Shown: positions 8,657-17,903 of the stretch, one piece after another | Layout: the number at the start of each line of letters is the position of its first letter | How positions within the stretch are numbered: position 1 is the stretch's first letter | Assembly: GCA_016209105.1 (NCBI GenBank) | Contig: JACQWR010000005.1 | Coordinates: forward strand, 17,125-81,124 | DNA length: 64,000 nt | Direction: 5' to 3' | DNA from: Deltaproteobacteria bacterium | Lineage (GTDB): Bacteria > Desulfobacterota > Syntrophia > Syntrophales > JACQWR01 | Notes under the pieces: model-generated | Told to the model about the DNA's origin: nothing | Seen by the model: only the letters and a program-made list of their open reading frames with translations | Database searches by the model: none | Program-made: the position numbers and the translations under genes

Positions 8657-9664
8657 TTAAAATTTTATATACTTGGCAAACTCCTTTACCATATCGGGGG
8701 GCTGGTTGAGAATATATTGCAACACCTTTTGCACCTCGCCGGCAGGAACATATTCCACCGCCATTTTATTCTTTGCGGCGTCTTCCTGGAGAGCCGGGTC
8801 CTTGGCAGCCTTGGCAAAGGCCTCTGTTAAAATTTTCATGGCCGCTGCCGGCGTTCGCGGAGGCGCAACATAGGGTCTGCCGATGCGGTCCGGCGCGGAG
8901 CGCATGGCCATCAGCGTTTTTGCCTTTTTGTCCTTGGCAAGGTCTTCGTCAATAGGCAGATTCTCGATCCCCGGCTCGACAACACGGCCCCGTATAAGGG
9001 GACGCACCACGCCCCGGTCTATCAACGGTTTGACCGAACTATACGTCGCCCCCCGGCCGTCCACCTCTTTGCGCTCCACCGCCAGCATGATATCGGCGCT
9101 TGAAGGGTAGGTCACGAACTTGAAATTGTATCCAAGCAATTCTTTCTGAAAGAGGGGAAACTGGCCGCTGCTGTCGGCGGGACCGGTGCAGCCGAGCATG
9201 ATGGTTGACTTCGTTTTAGCCACATCATCAATCGTCTTATACGGCAGGTCCGTGCGCAATACCAGAACGGAACTTTCTATCGCCGCCGATCCTATCCAGG
9301 CGTATTTTGTCAGGTCAAATTTTACCCCATCCGCCTTAAGAAGTTGGGCAAAGACGAGTCCCCGGTTGAATGCACCGATGGTGAAGCCGTCCGGTTTGGC
9401 GATGTTGTACAGATAATTCGCGGCAATCATGCTGTCCGCGCCGGGCATGTTCTGGACAAGGATGGTCGGTTTTCCGGGGATATGCTTGGGAAGGTGTTTC
9501 GCCACAATCCGGGCGATGCGATCGTATCCCCCGCCGGGACCATACCCCACCACGATGGTGATAATCTTGCCTTCATAGTAGGGCGCGGCGGACACACTGC
9601 CGGGACAGACTAACAGCGACAGGAACAATAAAACAGCCGATACCAATACAACGTATCTTTTCAT
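8657..9664 (-). CDS. TctC/Bug receptor, GGGYD clade, tandem copy 2
   Basis: A 335-aa periplasmic receptor with a signal peptide at about 1-26 (cleavage near VSA-APYY). VVGYGPGGGYDRIARIVAKHLPK, VQNMPGADSMIAANYLYN and KPDGFTIG match its tandem neighbour at 7455-8456. The many shared blocks through the C-terminus indicate a recent duplication. Two receptors feeding one TctAB would widen substrate range, and divergence of the central residues (e.g. GCTGPADSSGQ against GATGTTDISGQ) is in line with different ligands. A palindromic repeat separates the two copies. It is followed upstream by a bicupin gene. Confidence 0.92.
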   Translation of the reverse strand: MKRYVVLVSAVLLFLSLLVCPGSVSAAPYYEGKIITIVVGYGPGGGYDRIARIVAKHLPKHIPGKPTILVQNMPGADSMIAANYLYNIAKPDGFTIGAFNRGLVFAQLLKADGVKFDLTKYAWIGSAAIESSVLVLRTDLPYKTIDDVAKTKSTIMLGCTGPADSSGQFPLFQKELLGYNFKFVTYPSSADIMLAVERKEVDGRGATYSSVKPLIDRGVVRPLIRGRVVEPGIENLPIDEDLAKDKKAKTLMAMRSAPDRIGRPYVAPPRTPAAAMKILTEAFAKAAKDPALQEDAAKNKMAVEYVPAGEVQKVLQYILNQPPDMVKEFAKYIKF

Positions 9665-9768
9665 GGTTTACCTCCTTTTTCGGTTAGTGCGGTTAGTGCA
9701 ATTATGTACCAGATAGTCCGCCGCGAATCAAATTTTATATTTCTCCGCAAACGGACATCGTAAGAGAC

Positions 9769-9785
9769 GTCCGGCTTTGCCGGAC
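9769..9785 (-). terminator. Short hairpin after the bicupin gene
   Basis: GTCCGGC-TTT-GCCGGAC, a perfect 7-bp stem just downstream of the bicupin stop on the minus strand. There is no long U tract (GTCTCTTAC follows), so it is at best a partial terminator or an mRNA-stabilising hairpin. Confidence 0.4.
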
Positions 9786-9793
9786 GCGCCCCC

Positions 9794-10906
9794 TCACTGC
9801 GCGACCTTGAACTTTTCCATCTTCGGCGTCACGCCGTTCTTCTTCATTTCCTCCAGCCAGATGCGGTGGATGCGCGGATCCTGATCCTCGTACTCGACCT
9901 GGTCGCCGCCTTCCTTCATGCTGGTGGATACCGCGCCCTTCTCGCCCGGCTTGAGACCCATCAGGGATCGCCGCTTCGCCGTGGTTAAGGGGTAGCGCAG
10001 GCCTCCGACGCCGGTGGCCAGGTAGCGGGCCGGCTCCTTGCTGGTGTTGAAGTGCTGGTGGAACTGACGGTCCGCTGGCGGAAATACGACGCCGTGTTTC
10101 CAGTCAATGCGCAGAAATTCCTTATCGCCTTCGAACCACAAGAGGGAGTAGCCGTGGCCGGTGGTGCACATGACGTGGTAGCCCGGGCCGTGCCGATGGC
10201 CCTTCTTATAGGTGCCCACGGGCATCTCGGAGATGTGGGCGTGCATGCTCCCGTCGGCCAGCACAAACATGATGTTGGTCCCGCCGGCGCCGCGGTCGCC
10301 CCAAGCCTTCAGCTCGATGCTGGCCAGATCCGGGACAAAGTTGGTTTCCCACATGTGCTGGCCCGGCCGCACGGTAATCAGGTCGCCCTCGCCGGTGTAG
10401 TACGCTTCCTTGCCCGCGCGCTCCAGGAAGTCGAAGTCGTTCTCAAATACGAACTGCTCATTGTGGAAGAGGTTCATCACCATCGGCATGTCGGTGGTGC
10501 TGACCAGACGCGCCCGCGTCTTGCCACTGCCGTTGAAGTGCCGGTGTTTGGCGTTCAGGGGAACGGCGAAAAGGCTCTTGGGCCCCCACTCGAATGTGTG
10601 TTTGTGGCCGTCGGCAAACTCCACCTGGGTGCTGCCGCGCCCGTCCAGCACGTAGTAGACATCCTCGTAGAGGTGCTTCTGCAGAATGGTGGAACCTCCC
10701 GGGGCGATCTCGAACAGGAACATATTGCTGTAATCGCAGCGTCCCTTCAGGTGCACCGCGGCGCCCTTGCAGCCGTAACGCGGCCAGTCGGCAATAGGAA
10801 CCTCGAAGAGGTCCACGCCGTAGTCCTCGGTGACCGGCAGCCCTTCCTTCTTCACCCATTCCAGGTAAGCGTCAATGCCGTAGATAGGCTTTTCTTGCTC
10901 TGTCAT
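9794..10906 (-). CDS. Bicupin protein 1 (two HxHFN cupin domains)
   Basis: A 370-aa protein with two cupin barrels. The ATG at 10906 follows AAAGGAGATGAA. Domain 1 (about 35-160) has ILQKHLYEDVYYVLDGRG and NAKHRHFN. Domain 2 (about 205-310) has KKGHRHGPGYHVMCTTGHG and FHQHFNTSKEPARYLA. A C-terminal tail GGDQVEYEDQDPRI is also seen in the other two bicupins. The architecture resembles gentisate dioxygenase-type bicupins, but an oxygenase would be odd in this anaerobic setting, so isomerase, hydrolase or ligand-binding roles are equally possible. It is flanked by an EutA-like gene and tctC genes. Substrate unknown. Confidence 0.82.
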   Translation of the reverse strand: MTEQEKPIYGIDAYLEWVKKEGLPVTEDYGVDLFEVPIADWPRYGCKGAAVHLKGRCDYSNMFLFEIAPGGSTILQKHLYEDVYYVLDGRGSTQVEFADGHKHTFEWGPKSLFAVPLNAKHRHFNGSGKTRARLVSTTDMPMVMNLFHNEQFVFENDFDFLERAGKEAYYTGEGDLITVRPGQHMWETNFVPDLASIELKAWGDRGAGGTNIMFVLADGSMHAHISEMPVGTYKKGHRHGPGYHVMCTTGHGYSLLWFEGDKEFLRIDWKHGVVFPPADRQFHQHFNTSKEPARYLATGVGGLRYPLTTAKRRSLMGLKPGEKGAVSTSMKEGGDQVEYEDQDPRIHRIWLEEMKKNGVTPKMEKFKVAQ

Positions 10907-11007
10907 TTCATCTCCTTTCTCCCTCATATATTCTATGCAATGTATTAACCGCTTATTCGTGATGTTGCTGAAAAGCCGCCTTTTACAGGCTGCTCAAAAA
11001 TGTCTGT

Positions 11008-12510
11008 TCAGGAAAAGAGCAGCGACTTGATAACTACCGGCACCACGCCGGGCGGGTTGATCAGTTCGCCCACGTCCACGTAATCCAACTCCTGCAGCTG
11101 CACCCCGTCCACGGAGACGAGGCTGCCCGGCAGTCCCAGTTCCTTTTGCAACAGGTATCCCAGCGTTCTGCCCACATCGCCGTCAATCATCAGCAGCAAT
11201 GGGTTTTCCCGCCGGCCATTGAGGACCACCGCCTTGACGATCCCCTCTCCCAAGGCCTCCAGGCGCCGGAACTCCGGATCGCCCTGCCAGGTGAAGGCCA
11301 CCGCCATGCGTGAATCGGGAATCAGATCCATGCGCGTTATCCCGGCCTGTATGGCCTCGGTGACGGCGAGGGGATCAATCTCGCCCGACAGGTCTATGTC
11401 CACGTGCACCACCGGTACGTTGTGCATCGGGAGCACGGCGCGATCGGGGAGGTAGATGGTCTTGCCGCTCACCTGAACGGTGAACTGGGAGGCGCCGATC
11501 ACGGTGGCGCGGATGCCCTGCCCGGGATCCGCTATTTGAAGGTCCACGCGTCCGTTCAGCTGGCTGCGGAGCTCCGCGGCCAGCATTTTGGCGATGTCCC
11601 CGTAATCCTTGTCCTCGCGCCCGAGAAGGTACTCGGACACCCCGCCGGAGAAACTGAGCACGGTGGGCGCCACGTCGCGCGGCAGCATCTCGGTGAGTTG
11701 CAGCCACATACCCAGCGTATCCAGGGGACCGCCGAGGATGTAATCCACCGCAATCGCCGCCAAGCGTCGTGCAATCTGCCGCCGCACCTCGGGATCGGCC
11801 AGGGTTTTCGCGTCGGTCGCAAGCCCCAGGTCGTCCGCCGCCATTTGCGCGGCCTCATCCACGCGGATCCAGTTCCCCGATGCGTCCGTGGCCAGCAGCC
11901 GCCCGCCCACGGCGAAGGCGCCCACCCCCAGGATGCGGCCGTTGTCTATCAGCGCCAGTTTCGTGGTGCCGCCGCCGATGTCCATGTGCAAGACGCACTC
12001 GCCCCGATCCCTCGACAATTTCACCGCGCCGGAACCGTGGGCGGCAAGGGTGCTCTCCAGCTTGTGTCCGGCGGTCGCGCAGACGAACTTGCCCGCCTCT
12101 TCGGCAAACAGTTCGTCAATAGCGCGGGCGTTCTTGCGCTTGATAGCCTCGCCGGTAAGGATTACGGCGCCGCTGTCTATATCCCCGCGCTCGTAGCCGG
12201 CCTCATGGTAGGCATCGTGGATGAACGTCCCCAGCCGGCCGGCATCAATGGTGCCGTCAGGCTGGAACGGCGTAAGCATGATCGGGGAACGCCACACCAC
12301 CTCGCGGCCGATGACCATGAACCGGCTGGACAGGCCCTGTGAGCGCCGTTGCAGCGTCACCTTGGCAAACAGCAGGTGCGAGGTGGAACTGCCGATATCA
12401 ATGCCGACGGTATTCAGCTCCACCGTCTCCTGGTGCCAAATATATTCCGCCATCTCCCTGCGGTCGGCCTCGGACAGTCCGTCGAGGGGAAGGTCATCGT
12501 GCAAGCGCAT
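11008..12510 (-). CDS. EutA-like reactivating factor (ASKHA ATPase), orphan
   Basis: A 500-aa protein matching the ethanolamine ammonia-lyase reactivating factor EutA along its length: VGIDIGSSTSHLLF (phosphate-binding loop 1), SGAVILTGEAIKRKNAR, LHMDIGGGTTKLALID (loop 2), VGGRLLATDASG, LSFSGGVSEYLLG (adenosine motif) and a C-terminal DYVDVGELINPPGVVPVVIKSL. The ATG at 12510 follows AAGGAGA. EutA uses ATP to expel damaged cobalamin from ethanolamine ammonia-lyase. Neither eutB nor eutC nor any B12 enzyme is in the window. The protein has an N-terminal extension of about 30 residues compared with E. coli EutA. The target enzyme is unknown. It sits between UbiD-B and bicupin 1. Confidence 0.85.
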   Translation of the reverse strand: MRLHDDLPLDGLSEADRREMAEYIWHQETVELNTVGIDIGSSTSHLLFAKVTLQRRSQGLSSRFMVIGREVVWRSPIMLTPFQPDGTIDAGRLGTFIHDAYHEAGYERGDIDSGAVILTGEAIKRKNARAIDELFAEEAGKFVCATAGHKLESTLAAHGSGAVKLSRDRGECVLHMDIGGGTTKLALIDNGRILGVGAFAVGGRLLATDASGNWIRVDEAAQMAADDLGLATDAKTLADPEVRRQIARRLAAIAVDYILGGPLDTLGMWLQLTEMLPRDVAPTVLSFSGGVSEYLLGREDKDYGDIAKMLAAELRSQLNGRVDLQIADPGQGIRATVIGASQFTVQVSGKTIYLPDRAVLPMHNVPVVHVDIDLSGEIDPLAVTEAIQAGITRMDLIPDSRMAVAFTWQGDPEFRRLEALGEGIVKAVVLNGRRENPLLLMIDGDVGRTLGYLLQKELGLPGSLVSVDGVQLQELDYVDVGELINPPGVVPVVIKSLLFS

Positions 12511-12675
12511 GCAAATCTCCTTGAAACTATAGGATGAGCGGCGCCTCCGGCAGCGGTAAGTCCGGGGCGGCAAACCTCAAGACCACTTCGTTATTGTTCA
12601 CCGCTTAAACAGACAAGGCGCGGCAATGGGAAACACTCTTGATTGCACGGACTTCTTGGTGACGGGGAATAACAA

Positions 12676-14124
12676 TCAATCGCCCGAAATCAGTTCCTTC
12701 ATCAGCTTTGAGTGTTTGGAAAATATCGCCTTCCGCAACTGGGGGGAAGACTCGGCTACCGGCGCAAAATCCTTAATGTGTTCATAGGGAATACAGGCAT
12801 CAATAACGGCCTTGGAGTTATAGTACTGATCGGTAAATTGCAAGGGGTCGAGCCTGCTCCCCCAGCATTTTCTGGTAATCTCGATATCCTGTGTCGGCTC
12901 GCAGCGGCTGCCCATGGCCCATATTACCTCGTCCATATTGGAAGGATCAATATCATCATCCACCACGATAACGAATCGCCCCACATAGGCGCTGGGCGGT
13001 ATCTGCGAAGCCAGCATGCCGGCCTGTCGCGAGTGGCCGAAGTATCTCTGTTTTATGGAAACCACATTGAACGTTCTCCCTGAGCCGGCGCCGTGAACCC
13101 AGACGCCCTTGACATCCGGGCATCCCGCCTTTTCCAATCCGTCCCAGAGGCCCGCCGAACGGATAAAGCATCTCTCAAAGAGATGGGCATGGGGAGGTTT
13201 CTGCGAAGCGGCGCAGGTCAGGATGGGGTTGGTGCGGAACATGACCCGTTTGACCAGGAAAACATTTTCCTCCTTTTTCCCCCCCGCATAGTAACCATGC
13301 CACTCGCCGAACGGCCCTTCCATATCCTTTTTGTCGGGCAGGACCTCTCCCTCGAGGGCGATCTCCGCATGGGCGGGTATGGGAAGGCCGGTGTATTTCC
13401 CCTCAATCACCTCCACAGGTCCACCCTGTAAACCGCCGGCGTAATCAAATTCGCTTGTTCCCCAGGGAACCTGGTACCGGGAAGCCGCATACAGGATGGG
13501 ATCAACCCCCACGACGATAACCGCGGGGCAGGGTTGTCCCTTCTCGAGATATTTGTCCCGCTGTATGCGTCCCTGTTTCCCCTGGGAGATATAGAGCATA
13601 CAGTGATTCTTATCCAGGAGCTGCACACGGTAGGTGCCGCTGTTCACCCATCCTTCATCGGGGTCTCTCGTAATCACCGCGTCGGCGGTCCCGATGTATC
13701 TCCCGCCGTCACGTTCATGGTGCACGGGTACGGGAAAGCGGAGGAGATCAATATCATCTCCCTCCATCACGTTTTCCAGAACGGGGCCGTTTTTCACGTA
13801 CCGGGGCGGGATGAGCTTCATGCCCGTCATTTTCTGCCGGTAGGCATGGAGCAGCGGCATCAGCCCCCGTTCCTGAGGAAGGGGGATCCCCATGGCGAGG
13901 GCAAAGCGTTTTGGGGAATTGAGCATCCCATAGAGACAGCGGTAACCCGCGGGATAATCCTTTACCCTGTCGAAAAGGAGGGCGGGGGATTTCTCCGCGC
14001 GCTCACGGTACAGGATCTCCGTGATCGCCCCCATTTCCACGTTCCAGTCCATCCCCTCGATTTTCCTGAGTTCGCCGAACTCTTCCACCTTGGCAAGGAA
14101 TTCCCTGAGATCCGTATATCCCAT
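12676..14124 (-). CDS. UbiD-family decarboxylase, paralogue B
   Basis: A 482-aa prenyl-FMN-dependent (de)carboxylase. The start at 14124 has GAGGGAA upstream. The catalytic triad is intact: NSGTYR (R166), EGPFGE (E269, E274). It shares with paralogue A the blocks MGAITEIL-like N-terminus, GDDIDLLRFPVP, DGGRYIGTADAVI, DVKGVWVHGAGSGRTFNVVSIKQRYFGHSRQ and VIVVDDDIDPSNMDEV, so the two may act on related acids. It lies downstream of TTT set 2 (tctA-tctB-tctC) in the same orientation, about 200 bp after tctC with a REP-like repeat between. Substrate is inferred to be the acid delivered by that transporter, but this is not shown. Confidence 0.9.
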   Translation of the reverse strand: MGYTDLREFLAKVEEFGELRKIEGMDWNVEMGAITEILYRERAEKSPALLFDRVKDYPAGYRCLYGMLNSPKRFALAMGIPLPQERGLMPLLHAYRQKMTGMKLIPPRYVKNGPVLENVMEGDDIDLLRFPVPVHHERDGGRYIGTADAVITRDPDEGWVNSGTYRVQLLDKNHCMLYISQGKQGRIQRDKYLEKGQPCPAVIVVGVDPILYAASRYQVPWGTSEFDYAGGLQGGPVEVIEGKYTGLPIPAHAEIALEGEVLPDKKDMEGPFGEWHGYYAGGKKEENVFLVKRVMFRTNPILTCAASQKPPHAHLFERCFIRSAGLWDGLEKAGCPDVKGVWVHGAGSGRTFNVVSIKQRYFGHSRQAGMLASQIPPSAYVGRFVIVVDDDIDPSNMDEVIWAMGSRCEPTQDIEITRKCWGSRLDPLQFTDQYYNSKAVIDACIPYEHIKDFAPVAESSPQLRKAIFSKHSKLMKELISGD

Positions 14125-14151
14125 GACTGCGCTTCCCTCTTCACCGTCTAT

Positions 14152-14278
14152 TGAAGCTCTCCTTGAGCAAGCTCAAGGAGAATCTTCGATTCTTAAGGAA
14201 CAAAAACGTTCAGCATTCGCTCGCTTACCCCAAAGCCAAGCTACAGGGAATGCGCTCGCTGACGAATTCGAGCAACGC
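14152..14278. repeat. REP-like repeat copy 3 (long form)
   Basis: Starts ATTGAAGCTCTCC, contains a CTCCTTGAGC/GCTCAAGGAG hairpin, then ATTCGCTCGCTTACCCC ... GGGAATGCGCTCGCTGACG and GAATTCGAGC. Same layout as 22745-22866, and the second half matches the shorter copies at 28122 and 29491. Confidence 0.65.
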
Positions 14279-14320
14279 TCTCTTGCCCCACCGCTCTGGG
14301 GCAAGAGAGCGAACATTCTT

Positions 14321-15367
14321 CTACTGCTGCTTCGAGTATTTAGCCGCCACTTCTTTCAATTTTGCCTTCAGGGCGGGAGAAATCGCCAAGCCTTTCTGGG
14401 CGAGTTGTTTCGCCTTTGCGCCCGGCAGATAGACGACCTCCATCTCCTGCTTCTTTGCAATGGCCAGGAACGCCGGATCATCGAGACACTTCTTCAGGGC
14501 GTCTTCCAGGAACTTGGCCTTGTCGGCGGGAAGCCCGGGCGGGGCCACCATGGCCCGTCCCACATCGTTCAACGAAAACACGATGCCGAGCAGCTCCTTG
14601 CCGTCCTTCGCCTTGACGGGCAGCGTGGCTACGTGGGGAAGCTTGGCCAGGTCGGGCATCTTCAGTTCGCCGTAATGGGTGACGGCCACCATATCGCCGG
14701 TCTTCACCGTATCCATGACGCTCGAATAACTGCCCGTCGCCGAGTCAATCTCGCCGCGGAGAATGGCGATGGACACCTCGTTTGCCGTTTCGTAGCCCGT
14801 AATCATATCAATGGGAATGCCCAAGGCCTCCGTAATCAGCGTGGCTTCGTAGAAATTGGAACTGCCGAGTCCCGGGGCGCCGAATTTTACGGGCGTGGCG
14901 GCCTTTTGCATAGCGTCAATGCTCTTGAATTTCGACTTCGTTCCCGCAACGATGACCCGCTGTTCCGCCGTGAGACGCGCCAGCCAGGTAAACTTTGCCA
15001 GATCATATTTCACGCCCTTGACATCCGTCAGCTGCGCCTGCATCGTCCCCGGCCCGTTAATAATACCGATGGTAAGGCCGTTGGGATCGGAAACGAATAT
15101 CTTGTTCGTACCTACGAGGCTGCCCGCCCCCGGCACGTTCTTGATTACCATTGTCACGCCCGCATGTTTCTTAAAGAACGGGGAAAGCGCCCGCACCCAG
15201 GAATCATAACCCCCTCCCGTCTTATAGGGAACGATACATTCGACGACCTTGCCCTTGTAGAAATCAGCCGCCCCCGCCGCCTGAGCCGCCTGCTGACCAT
15301 ACGCTATCGTCAGCAGGGCAAACAGCGCAACAACAAAAAAGATGTGCTTCCGGAATGTATTTCGCAT
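14321..15367 (-). CDS. TctC/Bug receptor (TTT set 2)
   Basis: A 348-aa periplasmic receptor. AAGGAGGAGG precedes the ATG at 15367. The signal peptide spans about 1-30 (ends AAQA-AGAADF). Signature is CIVPYKTGGGYDSWVRALSPFF, then NVPGAGSLVGTNKIF and DPNGLTIGIINGPG. It belongs with the receptor at 36409-37479 (FYKGK... GGGYD... VPGxGxxVGT) rather than with the 7455/8657/43998 clade. It follows tctA-tctB, but a 145-bp MITE-like element lies between tctB and tctC, so it may have acquired its own expression control. Confidence 0.92.
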   Translation of the reverse strand: MRNTFRKHIFFVVALFALLTIAYGQQAAQAAGAADFYKGKVVECIVPYKTGGGYDSWVRALSPFFKKHAGVTMVIKNVPGAGSLVGTNKIFVSDPNGLTIGIINGPGTMQAQLTDVKGVKYDLAKFTWLARLTAEQRVIVAGTKSKFKSIDAMQKAATPVKFGAPGLGSSNFYEATLITEALGIPIDMITGYETANEVSIAILRGEIDSATGSYSSVMDTVKTGDMVAVTHYGELKMPDLAKLPHVATLPVKAKDGKELLGIVFSLNDVGRAMVAPPGLPADKAKFLEDALKKCLDDPAFLAIAKKQEMEVVYLPGAKAKQLAQKGLAISPALKAKLKEVAAKYSKQQ

Positions 15368-15428
15368 AGCTTGCCTCCTCCTTTTTCAGATGCCTCTGGT
15401 TAATGGAATAACTGCTTTCATAAGACTT

Positions 15429-15573
15429 TTGAATAATGGCTTCTGCAAAGCAAATGGGAAATTTTTCACCATACCCTGATAAATCATAAGAACTTAGATT
15501 TCAACGCTATTTCAAAACCCGGGGATATCCCTTCGCGAAAAAGACCCTGAGCAGAGCAGAATTTATTATTCAA
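15429..15573. mobile_element. MITE-like element, copy 2
   Basis: 145 bp bounded by 18-nt inverted repeats (15429-15446 TTGAATAATGGCTTCTGC; 15556-15573). It is similar across its length to 572-714 and in the same orientation on the plus strand. It lies between tctB and tctC of TTT set 2, upstream of tctC. Non-coding. Confidence 0.6.
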
Positions 15574-15682
15574 TATCTTCAAAGCTCCCTTATACATTCG
15601 CGCACCGGGAAAGTGCGAGAGACTCCAAACAGCCACGTCAGGGGGGCTCCCCTGTCGTGGCGCGAACATTAAGGCTGTCTCG

Positions 15683-16162
15683 TCAGTATCCTAGGAACGC
15701 CTTCCTGAGGGCGATAGTAACGGCCCCCTGGTACAGATCCACATTGAGGGCGGTAATCAGCACCAAATAGAGAAAAGCGAGACACCCAACCGATACGCCG
15801 AGGGATGAAACCCAACTGAAACGGGACCGCACTTTCAGGGAAAGAAAGGTGAAGAAAAAGGTTGTGAGGATAAACCCAAAGAGATACAGGGAGATAAACA
15901 TGGCCACGACCCAGATCGAGATGTTGACTTCCTTGGCAAAAACACTCTCGCCCGCCTCTTCTTTTTCCTTCTTTTCGGCGCCTTTCCGGAGGCTTTCCCT
16001 AAATTCCTGGATAGTCAGGATAACGGCCATGATCAAGACCGGCACGGACACGATCAACGGCAGCAGCCTAGTCTGCTCGTCGTAGCCCCAGGCCGTGATG
16101 ACGACCATCGCCATGATGACGACAATGCCGATGTTGAACAGATGACGAAATGAGAATTTCAT
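15683..16162 (-). CDS. TctB-type small membrane subunit (TTT set 2)
   Basis: A 159-aa protein with about four hydrophobic segments (near 8-25, 32-50, 80-105 and 118-145) and a charged linker (about 52-75, rich in Lys/Glu) after segment 2. AAAGGAGGT precedes the ATG. The start overlaps the tctA stop by 4 nt. Position and topology identify it as the small subunit of the second tripartite tricarboxylate transporter. There is little sequence similarity to the TctB at 5368, as is usual in this family. Confidence 0.85.
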   Translation of the reverse strand: MKFSFRHLFNIGIVVIMAMVVITAWGYDEQTRLLPLIVSVPVLIMAVILTIQEFRESLRKGAEKKEKEEAGESVFAKEVNISIWVVAMFISLYLFGFILTTFFFTFLSLKVRSRFSWVSSLGVSVGCLAFLYLVLITALNVDLYQGAVTIALRKAFLGY

Positions 16163-17643
16163 GCCGCACCTCCTTTCGCTTCCCGTCGCCTGCCGCGTAT
16201 GGTCATGACCATGGTCACCACCAGGATCGCGAGCAGGATAAGGGTAATCGGCCTCAAGAGGAAGGTCTCCTTGTACAGACGCATCGACAGAAGCAGGTTC
16301 TTCTCGGCAATCTTGGACAGGACGAGGCCTATGATGATCACCGGCCGCGACCAGTCGTACTTCTTCATGCCGTAGCCCACGAAACCGAAAATAAGCGCAA
16401 TTATCAGATCGCCAAGCTCATTGCGGGTGCAGTAGGAGCCGATGCCGGCGAGCATGAGGACAACGGGAAAGAGATAGTCGCCCGGCAGGAGGGCTACCCG
16501 CGCCATTTTGTTGGCAAGCCCCAAGCAAATGGCGGCGGCGACGATATTGGCTATGGCGACCGTCCAGGCCATGGAAAATACCAGCCAGAGGTTGGTCGTA
16601 AGCATCTCCGGCCCCGCCTTGAGGCCCTGGACATAGAAGGCCCCGAGCAGGATGGCCATCCCCGCGCTGCCGGGTATGCCGAAGGCGATCGTGGGCACCA
16701 GCGCCCCGCCCTCCTTGGCATTGATCGCGCTCTGGGGGGCGATGACCCCCTCCACGACGCCCGTTCCGAACAGCTGTCCGTTCTTCTCCGACTGCTTGGC
16801 ATGGCCGTAGGCGAAAAAGCAGGCCGTGTCGCCGCCGATGCCGGGGATGATGCCGATGATAGTGCCGAGAATGGAACAGCGGAACACGAGCCAAATCCGC
16901 GAGAGCGTGTCCCTGACCCCGCGCATGGCGCTTCCCAGGTCGCTGTCCACCATTTTCTCGGTGATGCTCCCGCCCTCCACGGCAACCTCCATCATCTCGG
17001 CCACGGCGAAGAGGCCCAGTACCACGGGCACCAGATGGATGCCGTCCCAGAGGAACAGGGTGCCGAAGGTGAACCGCTCCATGCTCGTGGACACGTCAAG
17101 CCCCACCAGACCGAGCATCAAGCCGACGCCGCCGCCGATGAGTCCCTTGAGCAGCGACTTGCCGCTGATGACGGCGATGAAGGCGACACCCACCATGGCC
17201 ATCATGAAAAACTCCGGCGGCGCGAACATGAGGACCAAGGGGCGCATGACCGGAATCAGCATGATCATGTAGAGGGCGCCGAGAACCCCGCCGATGGCGG
17301 AGGAGCTGAGCGCCGCCCCCAGGGCGCGTCCCGCCTCGCCTTTCTTGGTCATGGGAAAGCCGTCGAAGAGGGTCGCCGCATTGGGTGGATCGCCGGGGGT
17401 ATTGAGGAGGATGGTGGTGATGGCCCCGCCGGTGTAGCCCACGGAATGGGCCCCGAGGAGCAGGGCGAAGGCGGAGGAGGGATCCATGGTAAAGGTGAAG
17501 GGGATGAGGATGGCTAGGCTGAAGGTGCCGCCCACGCCGGGGAGAATGCCGACGATGAGACCGATAAAAATGCCGACAAACATGAAACCGATGGCCGGCC
17601 AGGCAAAAACCTTGGCAAAGCCGATCAATGCCGCTTCAATCAT
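16159..17643 (-). CDS. TctA-family permease (TTT set 2)
   Basis: A 494-aa permease with about 11 membrane segments. Signatures: GLIVGILPGVGGTFSLAILIPF, GEAGRALGAALSSSAIGG, GIIPGIGGDTACFFAYGHAKQ and KEGGALVPTIAFGIPGSAG. The ATG at 17643 is chosen for the AAAGGAG upstream and because the longer frame adds a non-hydrophobic leader. Gene order sucD-(260 bp)-tctA-tctB-tctC places it directly after the CoA-transferase/SucCD group, so it is a candidate importer for the acid activated there. Confidence 0.95.
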   Translation of the reverse strand: MIEAALIGFAKVFAWPAIGFMFVGIFIGLIVGILPGVGGTFSLAILIPFTFTMDPSSAFALLLGAHSVGYTGGAITTILLNTPGDPPNAATLFDGFPMTKKGEAGRALGAALSSSAIGGVLGALYMIMLIPVMRPLVLMFAPPEFFMMAMVGVAFIAVISGKSLLKGLIGGGVGLMLGLVGLDVSTSMERFTFGTLFLWDGIHLVPVVLGLFAVAEMMEVAVEGGSITEKMVDSDLGSAMRGVRDTLSRIWLVFRCSILGTIIGIIPGIGGDTACFFAYGHAKQSEKNGQLFGTGVVEGVIAPQSAINAKEGGALVPTIAFGIPGSAGMAILLGAFYVQGLKAGPEMLTTNLWLVFSMAWTVAIANIVAAAICLGLANKMARVALLPGDYLFPVVLMLAGIGSYCTRNELGDLIIALIFGFVGYGMKKYDWSRPVIIIGLVLSKIAEKNLLLSMRLYKETFLLRPITLILLAILVVTMVMTIRGRRREAKGGAA

Positions 17644-17903
17644 ATTGTGTTTTTCTCCTTTCTGCTGATGGTAGGGCCGCGCGAAAAGGGGAATTCCGCT
17701 ATGAATCCAACAACGAGCGCATCCCCTCACAAGCTACCCCTTTATTTCAAAGGATAGCATTCACGAACACACCCCCGCAACGTACTGCACGGCGGGCTTC
17801 CATTGCCCACGATGCCGACTGCGCGCTTCCCTATTTATTCCGGATGGTTCTTTTCTTTCCCGCTCTCAATCAATTATTTCCGAGGGAGAGGGAAAAGAAA
17901 CGC
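17644..17903. other. Intergenic region between sucD and tctA
   Basis: 260 bp. 17704-17745 resembles a decayed REP-like repeat (GAATCCAACAACGAGCGCATCCCC). 17842-17900 can form an imperfect hairpin (TTTCTTTCCCGCTCTC paired with GAGAGGGAAAAGAAA) downstream of sucD. No gene or clear promoter was recognised. Confidence 0.35.
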
